Assembly: GCA_937129145.1 (NCBI GenBank)
Contig: CAKZMU010000009.1
Span: 16,551 to 80,550, forward strand
Reading direction: 5' to 3'
DNA length: 64,000 bases
Origin: an uncultured Lacinutrix sp.
Lineage (GTDB): Bacteria; Bacteroidota; Bacteroidia; Flavobacteriales; Flavobacteriaceae
In this document: one piece after another, positions 17,807 through 26,090 of the stretch
Position numbering within the stretch: the stretch's first letter is position 1
Layout of the letters: every line of letters begins with the position of its first letter
Position numbers and translations under genes: made by a program
The notes under the pieces: generated by a model
What the model was told of the DNA's origin: nothing
Databases searched by the model: none
What the model saw: only the letters and a program-made list of their open reading frames with translations

Positions 17807-20140
17807 ATGTTCAAGAATATTTTATTGTTTGTTTGTTTGTTATCAACTTTCTTAATAAACGCTCAAGATTTAACACAAAACATTAAAGGAAAAGTAATCG
17901 ATAATTCTTCAAAACAACCTATTGCTTTTGCCACAGTAGTAATAATTGGTACGGACCCAATTATAGGAACAACCTCAGATATGGATGGAAATTTTATTAT
18001 TGAGAACGTTGCTATTGGTAGATATGATTTACAAATTTCTTATTTAGGTTATGAGCCTATTATTATCCCAGAAGTTGTTGTTACATCGGCTAAAGAAGTG
18101 GTTTTAACCATAACGCTTACAGAGAGTCCTTTTGCGTTAGATGAAGTTGTTATTAAGCCAAAACTTGTAAAAGCAAAACCACTTAATAAAATGGCTGCAG
18201 TAAGTGCACGAATGTTGAGTGTAGAAGAAGCCAGCAGGTATGCAGGAGGTTTTGATGATCCGGCTCGTTTAGCTTCTTCTTTTCCAGGTGTTGCTAGTAG
18301 TGTTGGCAATAATGCCATTGTTATTAGAGGAAATGCACCAAAATATTTACAATGGAAAATTGAAGGTGTAGAAATACCAAACCCTAATCATTTTGCAAAT
18401 TTAGGGTCTTTTGGTGGTGGCGGATTAACCGCTTTGAGTAGTAATTTATTAGCAAATTCTGACTTTTTTACTGGAGCTTTTCCTGCTGAATATAATAATG
18501 CGCTTTCTGGTGTTTTTGATATAAGAATGCGAAATGGCAATAGTTCTAAATTTGAACATAGTTTTGAAGTTGGAGCTATAGGAATTGACTTTGCATCCGA
18601 AGGACCATTAAACAAAGAGAATGGTGCTTCTTATTTGGTAAATTACAGATACTCTACATTAGGTCTAGTTTCTTCTTTATTGCCAGAAGATGCTGAAGGC
18701 ACAAATTATCAAGATTTATCTTTCAAATTAAAACTCCCTACTAAAAACTCTGGATTATTTTCTGTTTGGGGAATAGGATTAATAGATAAATCTGGATCAA
18801 AGCCTGAAAAGGAAATAGAAAAACAAGTCTACTATCAAGATATTGAAAAGCAAGATGTGAAGCAATTTATGGGAGCATTTGGCATAAATCACAGACTTGT
18901 TTTTGAAAACTCTGCATATCTAAATTCTACAATAGCAGTATCTACCAACGGAATAGATTTAAAAACGGATAGGCTAGACAATAGTTCTCAACTACAGCCT
19001 GAAAATGAAATAAATAACAAGAATTATAATATTACTTTCAAATCATTTTTAAATAAAAAGTTTAATTCAAAACATACAAATAGAACAGGAATTATAGTAA
19101 GAGGATTAGGCTATGACATAAATTTAAAAGAAAACCAAGGAACAAATAGTTTTACATCTTTAGTTTCAGAAGATGGTTTTAGTACACTTATTTCTGCATT
19201 TTCAAGTTCTGCATTTTCATTCAAAAAATGGCAATTAAATGTTGGTGTGAATTCTCAATTATTTACATTAAATAATAATTTTACTATTGAACCACGTTTA
19301 GGTATCAATTACCAACTAAATGAAAAAAATACTGTTAGCCTAGGTTATGGTTTACATAGTAGAATTGAACCCTTGAATATATACCTTGCAAATACAAATA
19401 ACTCAACCTCTATTCAAGCCAATAAAGAGTTAGATTTTTCAAAAGCGCATCATTTTGTCTTAGCGTATGATTGGAATATTACGGAAAAAACACATTTAAA
19501 GATTGAACCATATTTTCAGTACTTATTTGATATTCCTATTGTACAAAACACGACTACATCGCTTTTAAATTTACAAAATGATTGGTTTATCAATGACACC
19601 TATAGTAATAAAGGAAAAGGGCAAAATTATGGTATTGACTTAACACTTGAACAATACATAAGTAACGGTTTTTACTATTTAATTTCTGCATCAATTTTTG
19701 ATTCTAAATATAAAACAGACAATCAGAAATGGTATAATACGCGATTTAACAAGAATTATCTTTTTAATGCTATCGCTGGTAAAGAGTTTCGCGTTGGTAA
19801 AACAAAGCAAAACGTACTTGGATTTAACTTAAGATTAAGTGTGTTAGGTGGAGATAGATATTCAGTAATTGACAAAGAAAATTCAGTATTAGAACAAGAT
19901 GTTATTTATAATGAAACAACACCATTTACAGAACAAGCAAAAACAGCATTCATTACCCATTTTACAACGAATTACGAATGGTATAAAAAGAAAAGTACAC
20001 AAAAAGTGTCATTAAAAATACTTAACGCTACCAATTATAAAGAATTTCAAGGTCACAGATATAATATAAAAACTAATAAAGTAGAAGCGTTTAGAGAAGC
20101 ATTAATAATCCCAAATATTAGCTATAAAATATCATTCTAA
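17807..20140 (+). CDS. TonB-dependent receptor with carboxypeptidase-like regulatory domain
   Basis: 777 residues from the ATG at 17807. A signal peptide ends near FLINAQ. A CarboxypepD_reg-like domain covers about 25-105 (KGKVIDNSSKQPIAFATVVI, DMDGNFIIENVAIGRYDL). A plug region contains SSFPGVASSVGNNAIVIRGN, followed by a barrel ending NISYKISF. It is not an obvious SusC, and no SusD neighbour exists, so a polysaccharide role is unsupported. The membrane AraC regulator immediately upstream is the likely controller. Substrate unknown. Confidence 0.88.
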   Translation: MFKNILLFVCLLSTFLINAQDLTQNIKGKVIDNSSKQPIAFATVVIIGTDPIIGTTSDMDGNFIIENVAIGRYDLQISYLGYEPIIIPEVVVTSAKEVVLTITLTESPFALDEVVIKPKLVKAKPLNKMAAVSARMLSVEEASRYAGGFDDPARLASSFPGVASSVGNNAIVIRGNAPKYLQWKIEGVEIPNPNHFANLGSFGGGGLTALSSNLLANSDFFTGAFPAEYNNALSGVFDIRMRNGNSSKFEHSFEVGAIGIDFASEGPLNKENGASYLVNYRYSTLGLVSSLLPEDAEGTNYQDLSFKLKLPTKNSGLFSVWGIGLIDKSGSKPEKEIEKQVYYQDIEKQDVKQFMGAFGINHRLVFENSAYLNSTIAVSTNGIDLKTDRLDNSSQLQPENEINNKNYNITFKSFLNKKFNSKHTNRTGIIVRGLGYDINLKENQGTNSFTSLVSEDGFSTLISAFSSSAFSFKKWQLNVGVNSQLFTLNNNFTIEPRLGINYQLNEKNTVSLGYGLHSRIEPLNIYLANTNNSTSIQANKELDFSKAHHFVLAYDWNITEKTHLKIEPYFQYLFDIPIVQNTTTSLLNLQNDWFINDTYSNKGKGQNYGIDLTLEQYISNGFYYLISASIFDSKYKTDNQKWYNTRFNKNYLFNAIAGKEFRVGKTKQNVLGFNLRLSVLGGDRYSVIDKENSVLEQDVIYNETTPFTEQAKTAFITHFTTNYEWYKKKSTQKVSLKILNATNYKEFQGHRYNIKTNKVEAFREALIIPNISYKISF

Positions 20141-20270
20141 TTACACGGTAGTACATAGCAACAAGCATAGCTCATTTTGCTTAATACCTTATTGTAATTT
20201 ATTGTCTTTTGGTTTCGTTAAAAATGATAACTAGTTTTCTACAATAAGCCATACTCAAAAACACTAAATT

Positions 20271-20301
20271 AAAAAAGCCAGCTAATATAGCTGGCTTTTT
20301 T
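20271..20301. terminator. Bidirectional terminator
   Basis: AAAAAAGCCAGCTA-ata-TAGCTGGCTTTTTT is a near-perfect palindrome with A and T tails. It lies between the convergent TonB receptor and the LysM gene and can serve both. Confidence 0.85.
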
Positions 20302-20317
20302 AATTTCTGCTAAAACT

Positions 20318-20806
20318 CTATGAGTCTAAATGCGGAATACGCAATACTTGTCCTGGATAAATTCTATCAGGATGCTCTAACATTGGTTTGTTCGCTTCAA
20401 AAATCACAGGGTATTTCATAGCATCTCCATAAAAATTCTTTGCAATTTTCCCTAAAGTGTCACCACTTATAACGGTATGGAATTGTGCTTCTGGCTCTAC
20501 ATGCTCAACCGTCATTTGGTCGTTTACTGTAGCAATTCCGTTAGAATTACCAACAACCAATACCACTTTTTCTTTTGTTGCTTGGTCGTAAGCTGCACCT
20601 CTAATTCTTGCGCCATCATCTTCAACATGAATCTCTAAGTTTTCAACTTCTAATTGTAAATCTTTTACGGTTTGCTCCATATGAGCTGCCGCAGTTGCTT
20701 CTGCTTTTCTTTTTGCTTCTGCTGCTTCCGCAGCTTCTTCTGCATCAGTTTTACCTATTCCGAAAACTTTTGCTCCTGCATTTTTAATAAATGAAAATAT
20801 TCCCAT
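20318..20806 (-). CDS. BON-LysM protein (Kbp/YgaU-like)
   Basis: 162 residues. An alanine- and glutamate-rich N-terminal helix (~20-55) precedes a BON-like domain (~55-100, GAAYDQATKEKVVLVVGN, NDQMTVE) and a C-terminal LysM (HTVISGDTLGKIAKNFYGDA to YPGQVLRIP). The order and size match E. coli Kbp (YgaU), a cytoplasmic potassium-binding protein. There is no signal peptide, which agrees with a cytosolic role. Potassium binding is inferred from the family only. Confidence 0.88.
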   Translation of the reverse strand: MGIFSFIKNAGAKVFGIGKTDAEEAAEAAEAKRKAEATAAAHMEQTVKDLQLEVENLEIHVEDDGARIRGAAYDQATKEKVVLVVGNSNGIATVNDQMTVEHVEPEAQFHTVISGDTLGKIAKNFYGDAMKYPVIFEANKPMLEHPDRIYPGQVLRIPHLDS

Positions 20807-20943
20807 TGTCTTGTTTGTTTTTTAAGGTTATTAAATTTTAAGACATAAAGTTCTTAAAATGTTATTGGTATTCCTACTATTGTTAATAACTCTATGTGTT
20901 TTTTAGACCCAACATTTTTGTTAAGGTCACTATAAAAGAGAAA

Positions 20944-20971
20944 CTGCTTAGAATTTATGTTTTCTAAGCAG
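20944..20971 (-). terminator. Hairpin after the lipoprotein gene at 21001
   Basis: Minus-strand stem CTGCTTAGAA / TTCTAAGCAG with an 8-base loop, followed by a T-rich run. It lies 30-57 bases past the stop of the gene at 21001-21924. Confidence 0.6.
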
Positions 20972-21000
20972 CTTCAAAACTAAAATAACCAACCAAAATT

Positions 21001-21924
21001 CTAGTTTCTTGTATTAACCCTTGGGTTATCTTTCTTTTCTGTTTTTTGTTTACGCTTTTTTTGAGATTTAGATGTTTTACTACCTGTTGTTCTCATGAAT
21101 TCTATATATCCTCTTCCTTCAAACTCATAATAGGTGCCTGATGTTGGATGGTATAATTCTATTTGCGCATCATTAATAACGTTTAATTCAAAATATTCAT
21201 TGTCGAAGTAATCGTAATCTAATGTTAAAGTTTTTAAATAATCGTTATTGGCTACATCTTGCACACCATATTTTCCTGCATAATCCCAATAAATGTTATT
21301 GACATTACTTACGTTTTCATCTTGTGAACTTCTAAAGTCAGAATCGTCACCTCCAGATAAAAACTGCAAATAGTTTTCGTAATCGAACTCATTTAAAGCA
21401 CCAACTTCGCTAGTATATGTTTTTTCCCAAGCTTCGTATTCTTGTAAGAAATAATGAATGTTATCATAGAACACAAAATCGTAATCGAATGTGTTACGTT
21501 GGTAACCATGTAAAAAGTATGATGTGTCATTGTTTGGGTTATACAGTTCGATAGTGTTTGAGTCTTTTTGATACACATCAAATGTATTGTAACCATCTAC
21601 ATCGTGGTCAACATCCAAAACCATATCGTAAGTATCATAACTTCCAACTGGGATGCCAAAACCGTTTCCTTGACTTCCAATACCAACTAGGTTATTGTTA
21701 GCGTATAGCGTTCCGTTTTTAAAAGAAATTGTGAAAGCAATTTGTAAAAATGTGGTTTCGCCATTTCCAAGTGTTTGATTAACATCTACATACCACAGCT
21801 CATGAGTATTCAATAACTGATTTAAAGATATTGTTGGTTCGTCATCTATAATAACTTCAGTGTAACAAGAAGTAAATAATACTGCGACTAGCGCAAATCC
21901 TGAAAGTAGTTTTAAAGTCTTCAT
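21001..21924 (-). CDS. Lipoprotein of unknown function with a basic C-terminal tail
   Basis: About 307 residues from the ATG at 21924 (another ATG lies 6 bases upstream). The signal ends at lipobox LFTSC (Cys about 20). The mature part is rich in Asp, Tyr and Asn with paired blocks: IELYNPNNDTSYFLHG and IELYHPTSGTYYEFEG look like two copies of one module. The last ~30 residues are strongly basic (SKTSKSQKKRKQKTEKK). Relatives sometimes carry a nicotinate-mononucleotide adenylyltransferase label, but no such motif is present; nadD is at 15855. Function unknown. Confidence 0.75.
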   Translation of the reverse strand: MKTLKLLSGFALVAVLFTSCYTEVIIDDEPTISLNQLLNTHELWYVDVNQTLGNGETTFLQIAFTISFKNGTLYANNNLVGIGSQGNGFGIPVGSYDTYDMVLDVDHDVDGYNTFDVYQKDSNTIELYNPNNDTSYFLHGYQRNTFDYDFVFYDNIHYFLQEYEAWEKTYTSEVGALNEFDYENYLQFLSGGDDSDFRSSQDENVSNVNNIYWDYAGKYGVQDVANNDYLKTLTLDYDYFDNEYFELNVINDAQIELYHPTSGTYYEFEGRGYIEFMRTTGSKTSKSQKKRKQKTEKKDNPRVNTRN

Positions 21925-22052
21925 AAGCATTTCGTTTTTTGATTATACATAGGTGTTTTCAAATTGCATGCCAAAAATGTAAGACATTGATTTTCAGCAA
22001 GAAATAAGCTCTTATATTTTATGTATTTTTGAAACACAAATTTTTATTATTT

Positions 22053-23054
22053 ATGGCGTCAGATTTGAAATATGCAGTATTTGGAGGCGGAAGTTGGGCC
22101 ACTGCTATTGTAAAAATGTTATGTGAAAATTTAGAGGAAGTTGGTTGGTATATGCGAAACGAACAAACTGTTACCTACATTAAAGAACACCAGCATAATC
22201 CTAGTTATTTAAGCTCGGTTGAGTTTAATTTATCACAATTAAAACTCAGCAACGATATAAACGAAGCTGCTGCTTACGCTGATATGTTAATTATAGTAAT
22301 TCCATCTGCTTTTGTACATAAAGAATTAGAAAAACTATCAGTTGACGTATCTAACAAAATAGTGGTATCAGCCGTAAAAGGTATTATTCCAGAATCAGGC
22401 TTATTGGTTGGTGAGCACTTTCATGATAATTACAACATTCCCTTTGAAAATATTGGTGTGATTGCTGGACCTTGTCACGCTGAGGAAGTCGCCTTAGAGC
22501 GTTTATCGTATTTAACCATTTCGTGTGCTGATGCTACTAAAGCACAAGCTATTGCTGATGCGTTGAGTAGCGATTATATTAAAACCAAGATTAGCGACGA
22601 TATTATTGGCACTGAGTATGCTGTTATGTTGAAGAATATTTACGCTATTGCAGCAGGCATAGCACATGGTTTAGGGTATGGCGATAATTTCCAAAGTGTG
22701 TTAATGAGCAATGCCATACGTGAAATGAAACGTTTTATTAAGAAAATGCATAAAATGAAACGAAACATTAATAACTCCGCTTATTTAGGTGATTTATTGG
22801 TGACTGGCTACTCGGTGTTTTCTAGAAATCGCATGTTTGGAAACATGATTGGGAAGGGTTACACAGTAAAATCTGCACAAATGGAAATGAGTATGGTGGC
22901 TGAAGGGTATTATGCTACCAAAAGCGCACATTTACTAAACAAAAAAAACAAAAAGAAAACCAAACTCCCTATTATAAATGCGGTGTATGCCATTTTATAT
23001 GAAGGGAAAGATGCCAAAAAAGAGTTTAAAAAGTTGACTGAGCAGTTAGATTAA
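22053..23054 (+). CDS. gpsA: Glycerol-3-phosphate dehydrogenase [NAD(P)+]
   Basis: Reduces dihydroxyacetone phosphate to sn-glycerol-3-phosphate for phospholipid synthesis. 333 residues from the ATG at 22053; the upstream TTG would add 8 hydrophobic residues and is unlikely. The Rossmann motif FGGGSWATAIVKML is at the N-terminus, AGPCHAEEVALE is the GpsA signature, and LKNIYAIAAGIAHGLGYGDN contains the catalytic lysine. The methyltransferase gene follows after only 12 bases, so it may be read through from gpsA. Confidence 0.94.
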   Translation: MASDLKYAVFGGGSWATAIVKMLCENLEEVGWYMRNEQTVTYIKEHQHNPSYLSSVEFNLSQLKLSNDINEAAAYADMLIIVIPSAFVHKELEKLSVDVSNKIVVSAVKGIIPESGLLVGEHFHDNYNIPFENIGVIAGPCHAEEVALERLSYLTISCADATKAQAIADALSSDYIKTKISDDIIGTEYAVMLKNIYAIAAGIAHGLGYGDNFQSVLMSNAIREMKRFIKKMHKMKRNINNSAYLGDLLVTGYSVFSRNRMFGNMIGKGYTVKSAQMEMSMVAEGYYATKSAHLLNKKNKKKTKLPIINAVYAILYEGKDAKKEFKKLTEQLD

Positions 23055-23066
23055 AGTCTCAATAAA

Positions 23067-24302
23067 ATGGAGCATAAAAAAATTAGAGTTGCAGAGTTAT
23101 TTGCTGGAGTTGGCGGTTTTCGTCTTGGGCTTGAAAAAAGTAATTACCAAATTGTTTGGAGCAATCAATGGGAACCTTCAACTAAAACACAACACGCTTC
23201 AATGGTTTACGAGGCCCGTTTTGGAAAAGACAATCACTCAAATGAAGATATAAATGAAGTAGTCACAAGAAATGTAGAAGAAATTCCAGACCATGATTTG
23301 TTGGTTGGTGGATTTCCTTGTCAAGATTATTCTGTTGCTACAACTTTACACAACTCAAAAGGTTTAAAAGGTAAAAAAGGTGTTCTTTGGTGGTCAATTC
23401 ATAAGATTTTAGAAAGCAAGAAAAACAAACCGAAGTATTTGTTTTTAGAAAATGTAGATAGACTTTTAAAATCTCCAGCGAAACAAAGAGGTCGTGATTT
23501 TGCCGTTATGTTACAAAGCTTAAATGAACTTGGATATGCAGTTGAATGGCGTGTAATAAACGCAGCCGAATACGGAATGCCGCAAAGAAGAAGACGCGTG
23601 TTTTTTATTGGTTATCATAAATCTACTGATATTTACAAAAGACTTCAAAAATCCAATAAAACAAGTTGGCTAACAGAAGAAGGCACTATTGCAAATGCAT
23701 TTTCTGTGGCTAAAACAAATTCAATTCAAGAAGTAGAATTAAAAGGTAATTTAGTAGAGATAACAGATAATTTCAATAAAAACGAGAAATTATCTCCTTT
23801 CCAAAATACAGGTTTGCTCATAAAAGGGAGAGTTTACACAGTTAAAACAGAGCCAAATTATATTGGGGGAAAAACTGTTTTAGAAGATGTTTTACAAAAT
23901 GGAGAAGTAACACCTGAATTTTTTATTGATGAAAATGATAAACCAAAATGGGAATATTTAAAAGGTGCTAAAAAAGAAAAGCGAAAAACAAAAGAGGGCT
24001 TTAAGTATAATTACAGCGAAGGCGGGATGATTTATCCAGACGCTTTAAACAATGCTTCTAGAACCATCATTACAGGAGAAGGTGGAAAATCGCCTTCAAG
24101 ATTTAAACACGTAATTGTTTCTAAAAGAGGTTTGCGAAGATTAACGCCAATCGAGTTAGAGCGTTTAAATATGTTCCCGGACAATCATACCAAATTAGAT
24201 GGAATTAGCGATACAAAACGAGCTTTTTTTATGGGTAACGCTTTGGTTGTTGGCGTTATTGAGAAAATTGGAGAAGAGCTTTATAAACAGATAAGTCGAT
24301 AA
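23067..24302 (+). CDS. DNA (cytosine-5-)-methyltransferase
   Basis: 411 residues with the ordered 5mC motifs: I (ELFAGVGGFRLGLE, 10-23), IV with catalytic Cys85 in GGFPCQDYS, VI ENV at 128-130, VIII QRRRR at 173-177, IX (RLTPIELERLNMFPD) and X with GNA at about 390. The region between VIII and IX (~190-340) is the target-recognition domain, so the DNA sequence recognised cannot be read. It lies 12 bases after gpsA and 13 before a nuclease gene, which marks it as the modification half of a restriction-modification pair. Confidence 0.95.
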   Translation: MEHKKIRVAELFAGVGGFRLGLEKSNYQIVWSNQWEPSTKTQHASMVYEARFGKDNHSNEDINEVVTRNVEEIPDHDLLVGGFPCQDYSVATTLHNSKGLKGKKGVLWWSIHKILESKKNKPKYLFLENVDRLLKSPAKQRGRDFAVMLQSLNELGYAVEWRVINAAEYGMPQRRRRVFFIGYHKSTDIYKRLQKSNKTSWLTEEGTIANAFSVAKTNSIQEVELKGNLVEITDNFNKNEKLSPFQNTGLLIKGRVYTVKTEPNYIGGKTVLEDVLQNGEVTPEFFIDENDKPKWEYLKGAKKEKRKTKEGFKYNYSEGGMIYPDALNNASRTIITGEGGKSPSRFKHVIVSKRGLRRLTPIELERLNMFPDNHTKLDGISDTKRAFFMGNALVVGVIEKIGEELYKQISR

Positions 24303-24315
24303 AAAGAGCCTCTTA

Positions 24316-25110
24316 ATGGAAGTTATCAAAACACCTTGGAAAGAGAATTTTCTTGAATTAGTTTCAAATTCAAGAAAATCAATAAAAATAACATCTCCTT
24401 TTGTAAAAGAAAACATTTGTTCTGAGCTTATAAAAGTAAAACAAGATAGTTCTAAAATTGAATTAATAACTTCATTCAAACTAACAAGCATTTACTCTGG
24501 TTCAGTTGATATAAATGCTCTTGAAAAAATTATACAGACCAACGGTTCTGTTAAAAACTACTCTAAGTTACACGCTAAGATTTACCTGTTTGATGATAAA
24601 GAAGCAGTTATAACTTCTTCAAATTTAACCAATGGTGGTTTGGTTCATAATTTTGAATATGGTATTTATTCAAAAGAAAAAACATTCGTTGAGAAAGTGA
24701 AACACGATTTTAATATAATTTCGTCTGATGAAATTACAGGGATTGTTAAATTGAAAGATATAGAAAATGTAAAAAATATACTCTCTAAAATTCCAAAATC
24801 GAATAGAGAAAAACTACCAAAATACGAACTTGAATCACCTGAAAATAATTATAATTCTATTGATATTCCTGATGAAATAATTAAAGAATCTTTAAATGGA
24901 TGGAAATTAGAAATTTTTAAATGTTTACAATCAATTAATAACAAGCAATTTAAATTAAATGTCCTTGATGAATTTGAAGGGCAATTAAAAAATAAATATC
25001 CAAAAAACAATAACATTGAAGCAAAAGTAAGGCAACAATTACAATATTTAAGAGATTTAGGTTTGATTGAATTTTTAGGAAATGGAAAATATAATAAACT
25101 ATGGAATTAA
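24316..25110 (+). CDS. PLD-fold restriction endonuclease with DpnI-type C-terminal winged helix
   Basis: 264 residues. An HKD nuclease motif is complete: His86-x-Lys88, Asp93 four residues later, then T-S-x-Asn103. There is only one copy, so a homodimer would share one active site, as in BfiI- and NgoFVII-type enzymes. Residues ~196-263 (WKLEIFKCLQ, FEGQLKNKYPKNNNI, KVRQQLQYLRDLGLIEFLG) match the Dam-replacing/DpnI C-terminal winged helix. Position 13 bases after a 5mC methyltransferase makes it the likely cognate restriction enzyme. A methylation-dependent mode, as in DpnI, cannot be excluded. Its stop overlaps the start of the next small gene. Confidence 0.82.
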   Translation: MEVIKTPWKENFLELVSNSRKSIKITSPFVKENICSELIKVKQDSSKIELITSFKLTSIYSGSVDINALEKIIQTNGSVKNYSKLHAKIYLFDDKEAVITSSNLTNGGLVHNFEYGIYSKEKTFVEKVKHDFNIISSDEITGIVKLKDIENVKNILSKIPKSNREKLPKYELESPENNYNSIDIPDEIIKESLNGWKLEIFKCLQSINNKQFKLNVLDEFEGQLKNKYPKNNNIEAKVRQQLQYLRDLGLIEFLGNGKYNKLWN

Positions 25111-25274
25111 AAGTATACAAAATAGAAATACGAGAATTGCTTTCAGAAACTTTAGAAATTGAAGCAAATGATTTAAAAGAAGCTATTTCAAAAGCTAAAA
25201 AATTATATGATAATGAAAAAATTATACTTAGTGAGCAGAATTATATAAATACTGAGTTTAAATTTTCTCATTAA
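25101..25274 (+). CDS. DpnD/PcfM-like small protein
   Basis: 57 residues. The ATG at 25101 lies inside the last codons of the nuclease gene (10-base overlap, different frame), implying coupled translation. The sequence runs beta-strand, helix, beta-strand: YKIEIRELLSETLEIEA, then DLKEAISKAKKLYDNEKII, then a short aromatic end. This matches the compact DpnD/PcfM-like pattern (strand with E-T-L, an EAI..VK..Y helix, then E-I-V-L). DpnD is the protein of unknown role co-encoded with DpnI (dpnC) in pneumococcus. The link here suggests a helper to the nuclease, but that is inference. Confidence 0.72.
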   Translation: MELKVYKIEIRELLSETLEIEANDLKEAISKAKKLYDNEKIILSEQNYINTEFKFSH

Positions 25275-25300
25275 AAATTTTGTCTCTTAAAAAGGTGTCA

Positions 25301-25387
25301 ATGGAGTTATTACCAAATAATGGTTTGTCAGTTCAAAGCTGTGAAGTTGTTTCAGATAAAAAACAAGACAAGTACACAAAAATCTAA
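25301..25387 (+). other. Possible 28-codon ORF or gene remnant
   Basis: ATG at 25301 to TAA at 25387 encodes 28 residues ending in DKKQDKYTKI. The same frame stays open upstream through 25268, so it could be the tail of a decayed gene at the edge of the restriction-modification cassette. No family is recognised and coding status is doubtful. Confidence 0.25.
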
Positions 25388-25393
25388 ATAAAA

Positions 25394-25789
25394 TCACCTC
25401 ACCAAAACACCTCTAGCTTCCATTAAAGGAATGGCTTGCAACGCCTTTGTATTAATTGTGTTTTTTCTAAACACATAGGTTTTGTCAAACATTTTGTTGT
25501 CCTCAAAAAAAGTCACTTTAAACTCGTTATTCAGTGCTAAAATCTCTTCTTGCATAAGTTCAATTTTCGCATAGCTTTTAGCAGGTAATTTATCCAGTTT
25601 ATGACGCATCGTAGAAGTGGCTTTTGTTTCAGAAAAACCTCTACTCATAATCAAAACCATTTCCAGAGCAACATCTTTATCGTTAATAATGTAAGCATTC
25701 CAATCGTGGGTTTTGTAAATGTCGTTATACTCATTTGTAACTGCAACATATACATCTGTAACTTCTGGGATTTTAATGTCTTTTTTCAT
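25394..25789 (-). CDS. Conserved hypothetical protein downstream of pheS
   Basis: 131 residues, no signal peptide or membrane segment. It starts MKKDIKIPEVTDVYVAVTNEY and ends IPLMEARGVLVR. The pattern of short strands and few cysteines suggests a soluble globular protein. I recognise no functional domain. Its ATG overlaps the stop of the small membrane protein by 4 bases (25786-25789), so it is the third gene of a pheS operon. Database names borrowed from phenylalanyl-tRNA synthetase for such proteins would reflect location, not homology. Confidence 0.75.
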   Translation of the reverse strand: MKKDIKIPEVTDVYVAVTNEYNDIYKTHDWNAYIINDKDVALEMVLIMSRGFSETKATSTMRHKLDKLPAKSYAKIELMQEEILALNNEFKVTFFEDNKMFDKTYVFRKNTINTKALQAIPLMEARGVLVR

Positions 25790-26085
25790 AAATTTTGATT
25801 TTTACTACCAATAAAAATTATTATAAGTTGAATTATCCCAATTGTCCAATATGCTGGAAATCTAAAATATGTATATAATAAATTAAATGAATCATCTTCA
25901 GGGCTTGAGTAAAGTTGTATTTCAACAACCATTGAAAAAAATGGAAGAATCAAACCAAAAAGAATTATTAAAGAAAATACTTTTAAACAGCCTTTAAGAG
26001 GCTTGAGTTTTCTCCAATAATAAATATTTACAATGATGATAATTGTTAGTAATATCCAATCAAAATAACCAAATATCAAATTCAT
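25786..26085 (-). CDS. Small three-helix membrane protein
   Basis: 99 residues with three hydrophobic helices (about 5-25, 33-55, 72-95). The sequence is mostly Ile, Leu, Phe and Tyr, with charges only in the loops. No family recognised. It starts 5 bases after the pheS stop and overlaps the next gene by 4 bases, so co-expression with pheS is likely. It may be lineage-specific. Confidence 0.65.
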   Translation of the reverse strand: MNLIFGYFDWILLTIIIIVNIYYWRKLKPLKGCLKVFSLIILFGLILPFFSMVVEIQLYSSPEDDSFNLLYTYFRFPAYWTIGIIQLIIIFIGSKNQNL

Positions 26086-26090
26086 ATAAA

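Noticed and set aside
17807..20140. A SusC/SusD polysaccharide utilisation locus
   Set aside because: No SusD-like lipoprotein or glycoside hydrolase accompanies any of the TonB receptors.
21001..21924. Annotation as nicotinate mononucleotide adenylyltransferase
   Set aside because: No HxGH or ISSTxxR motif; the real nadD is at 15855. The gene encodes a lipoprotein.
22029..22052. TTG extension of gpsA
   Set aside because: The Rossmann motif starts soon after the ATG at 22053; the extension is not family-like and the region matches a -7 box.
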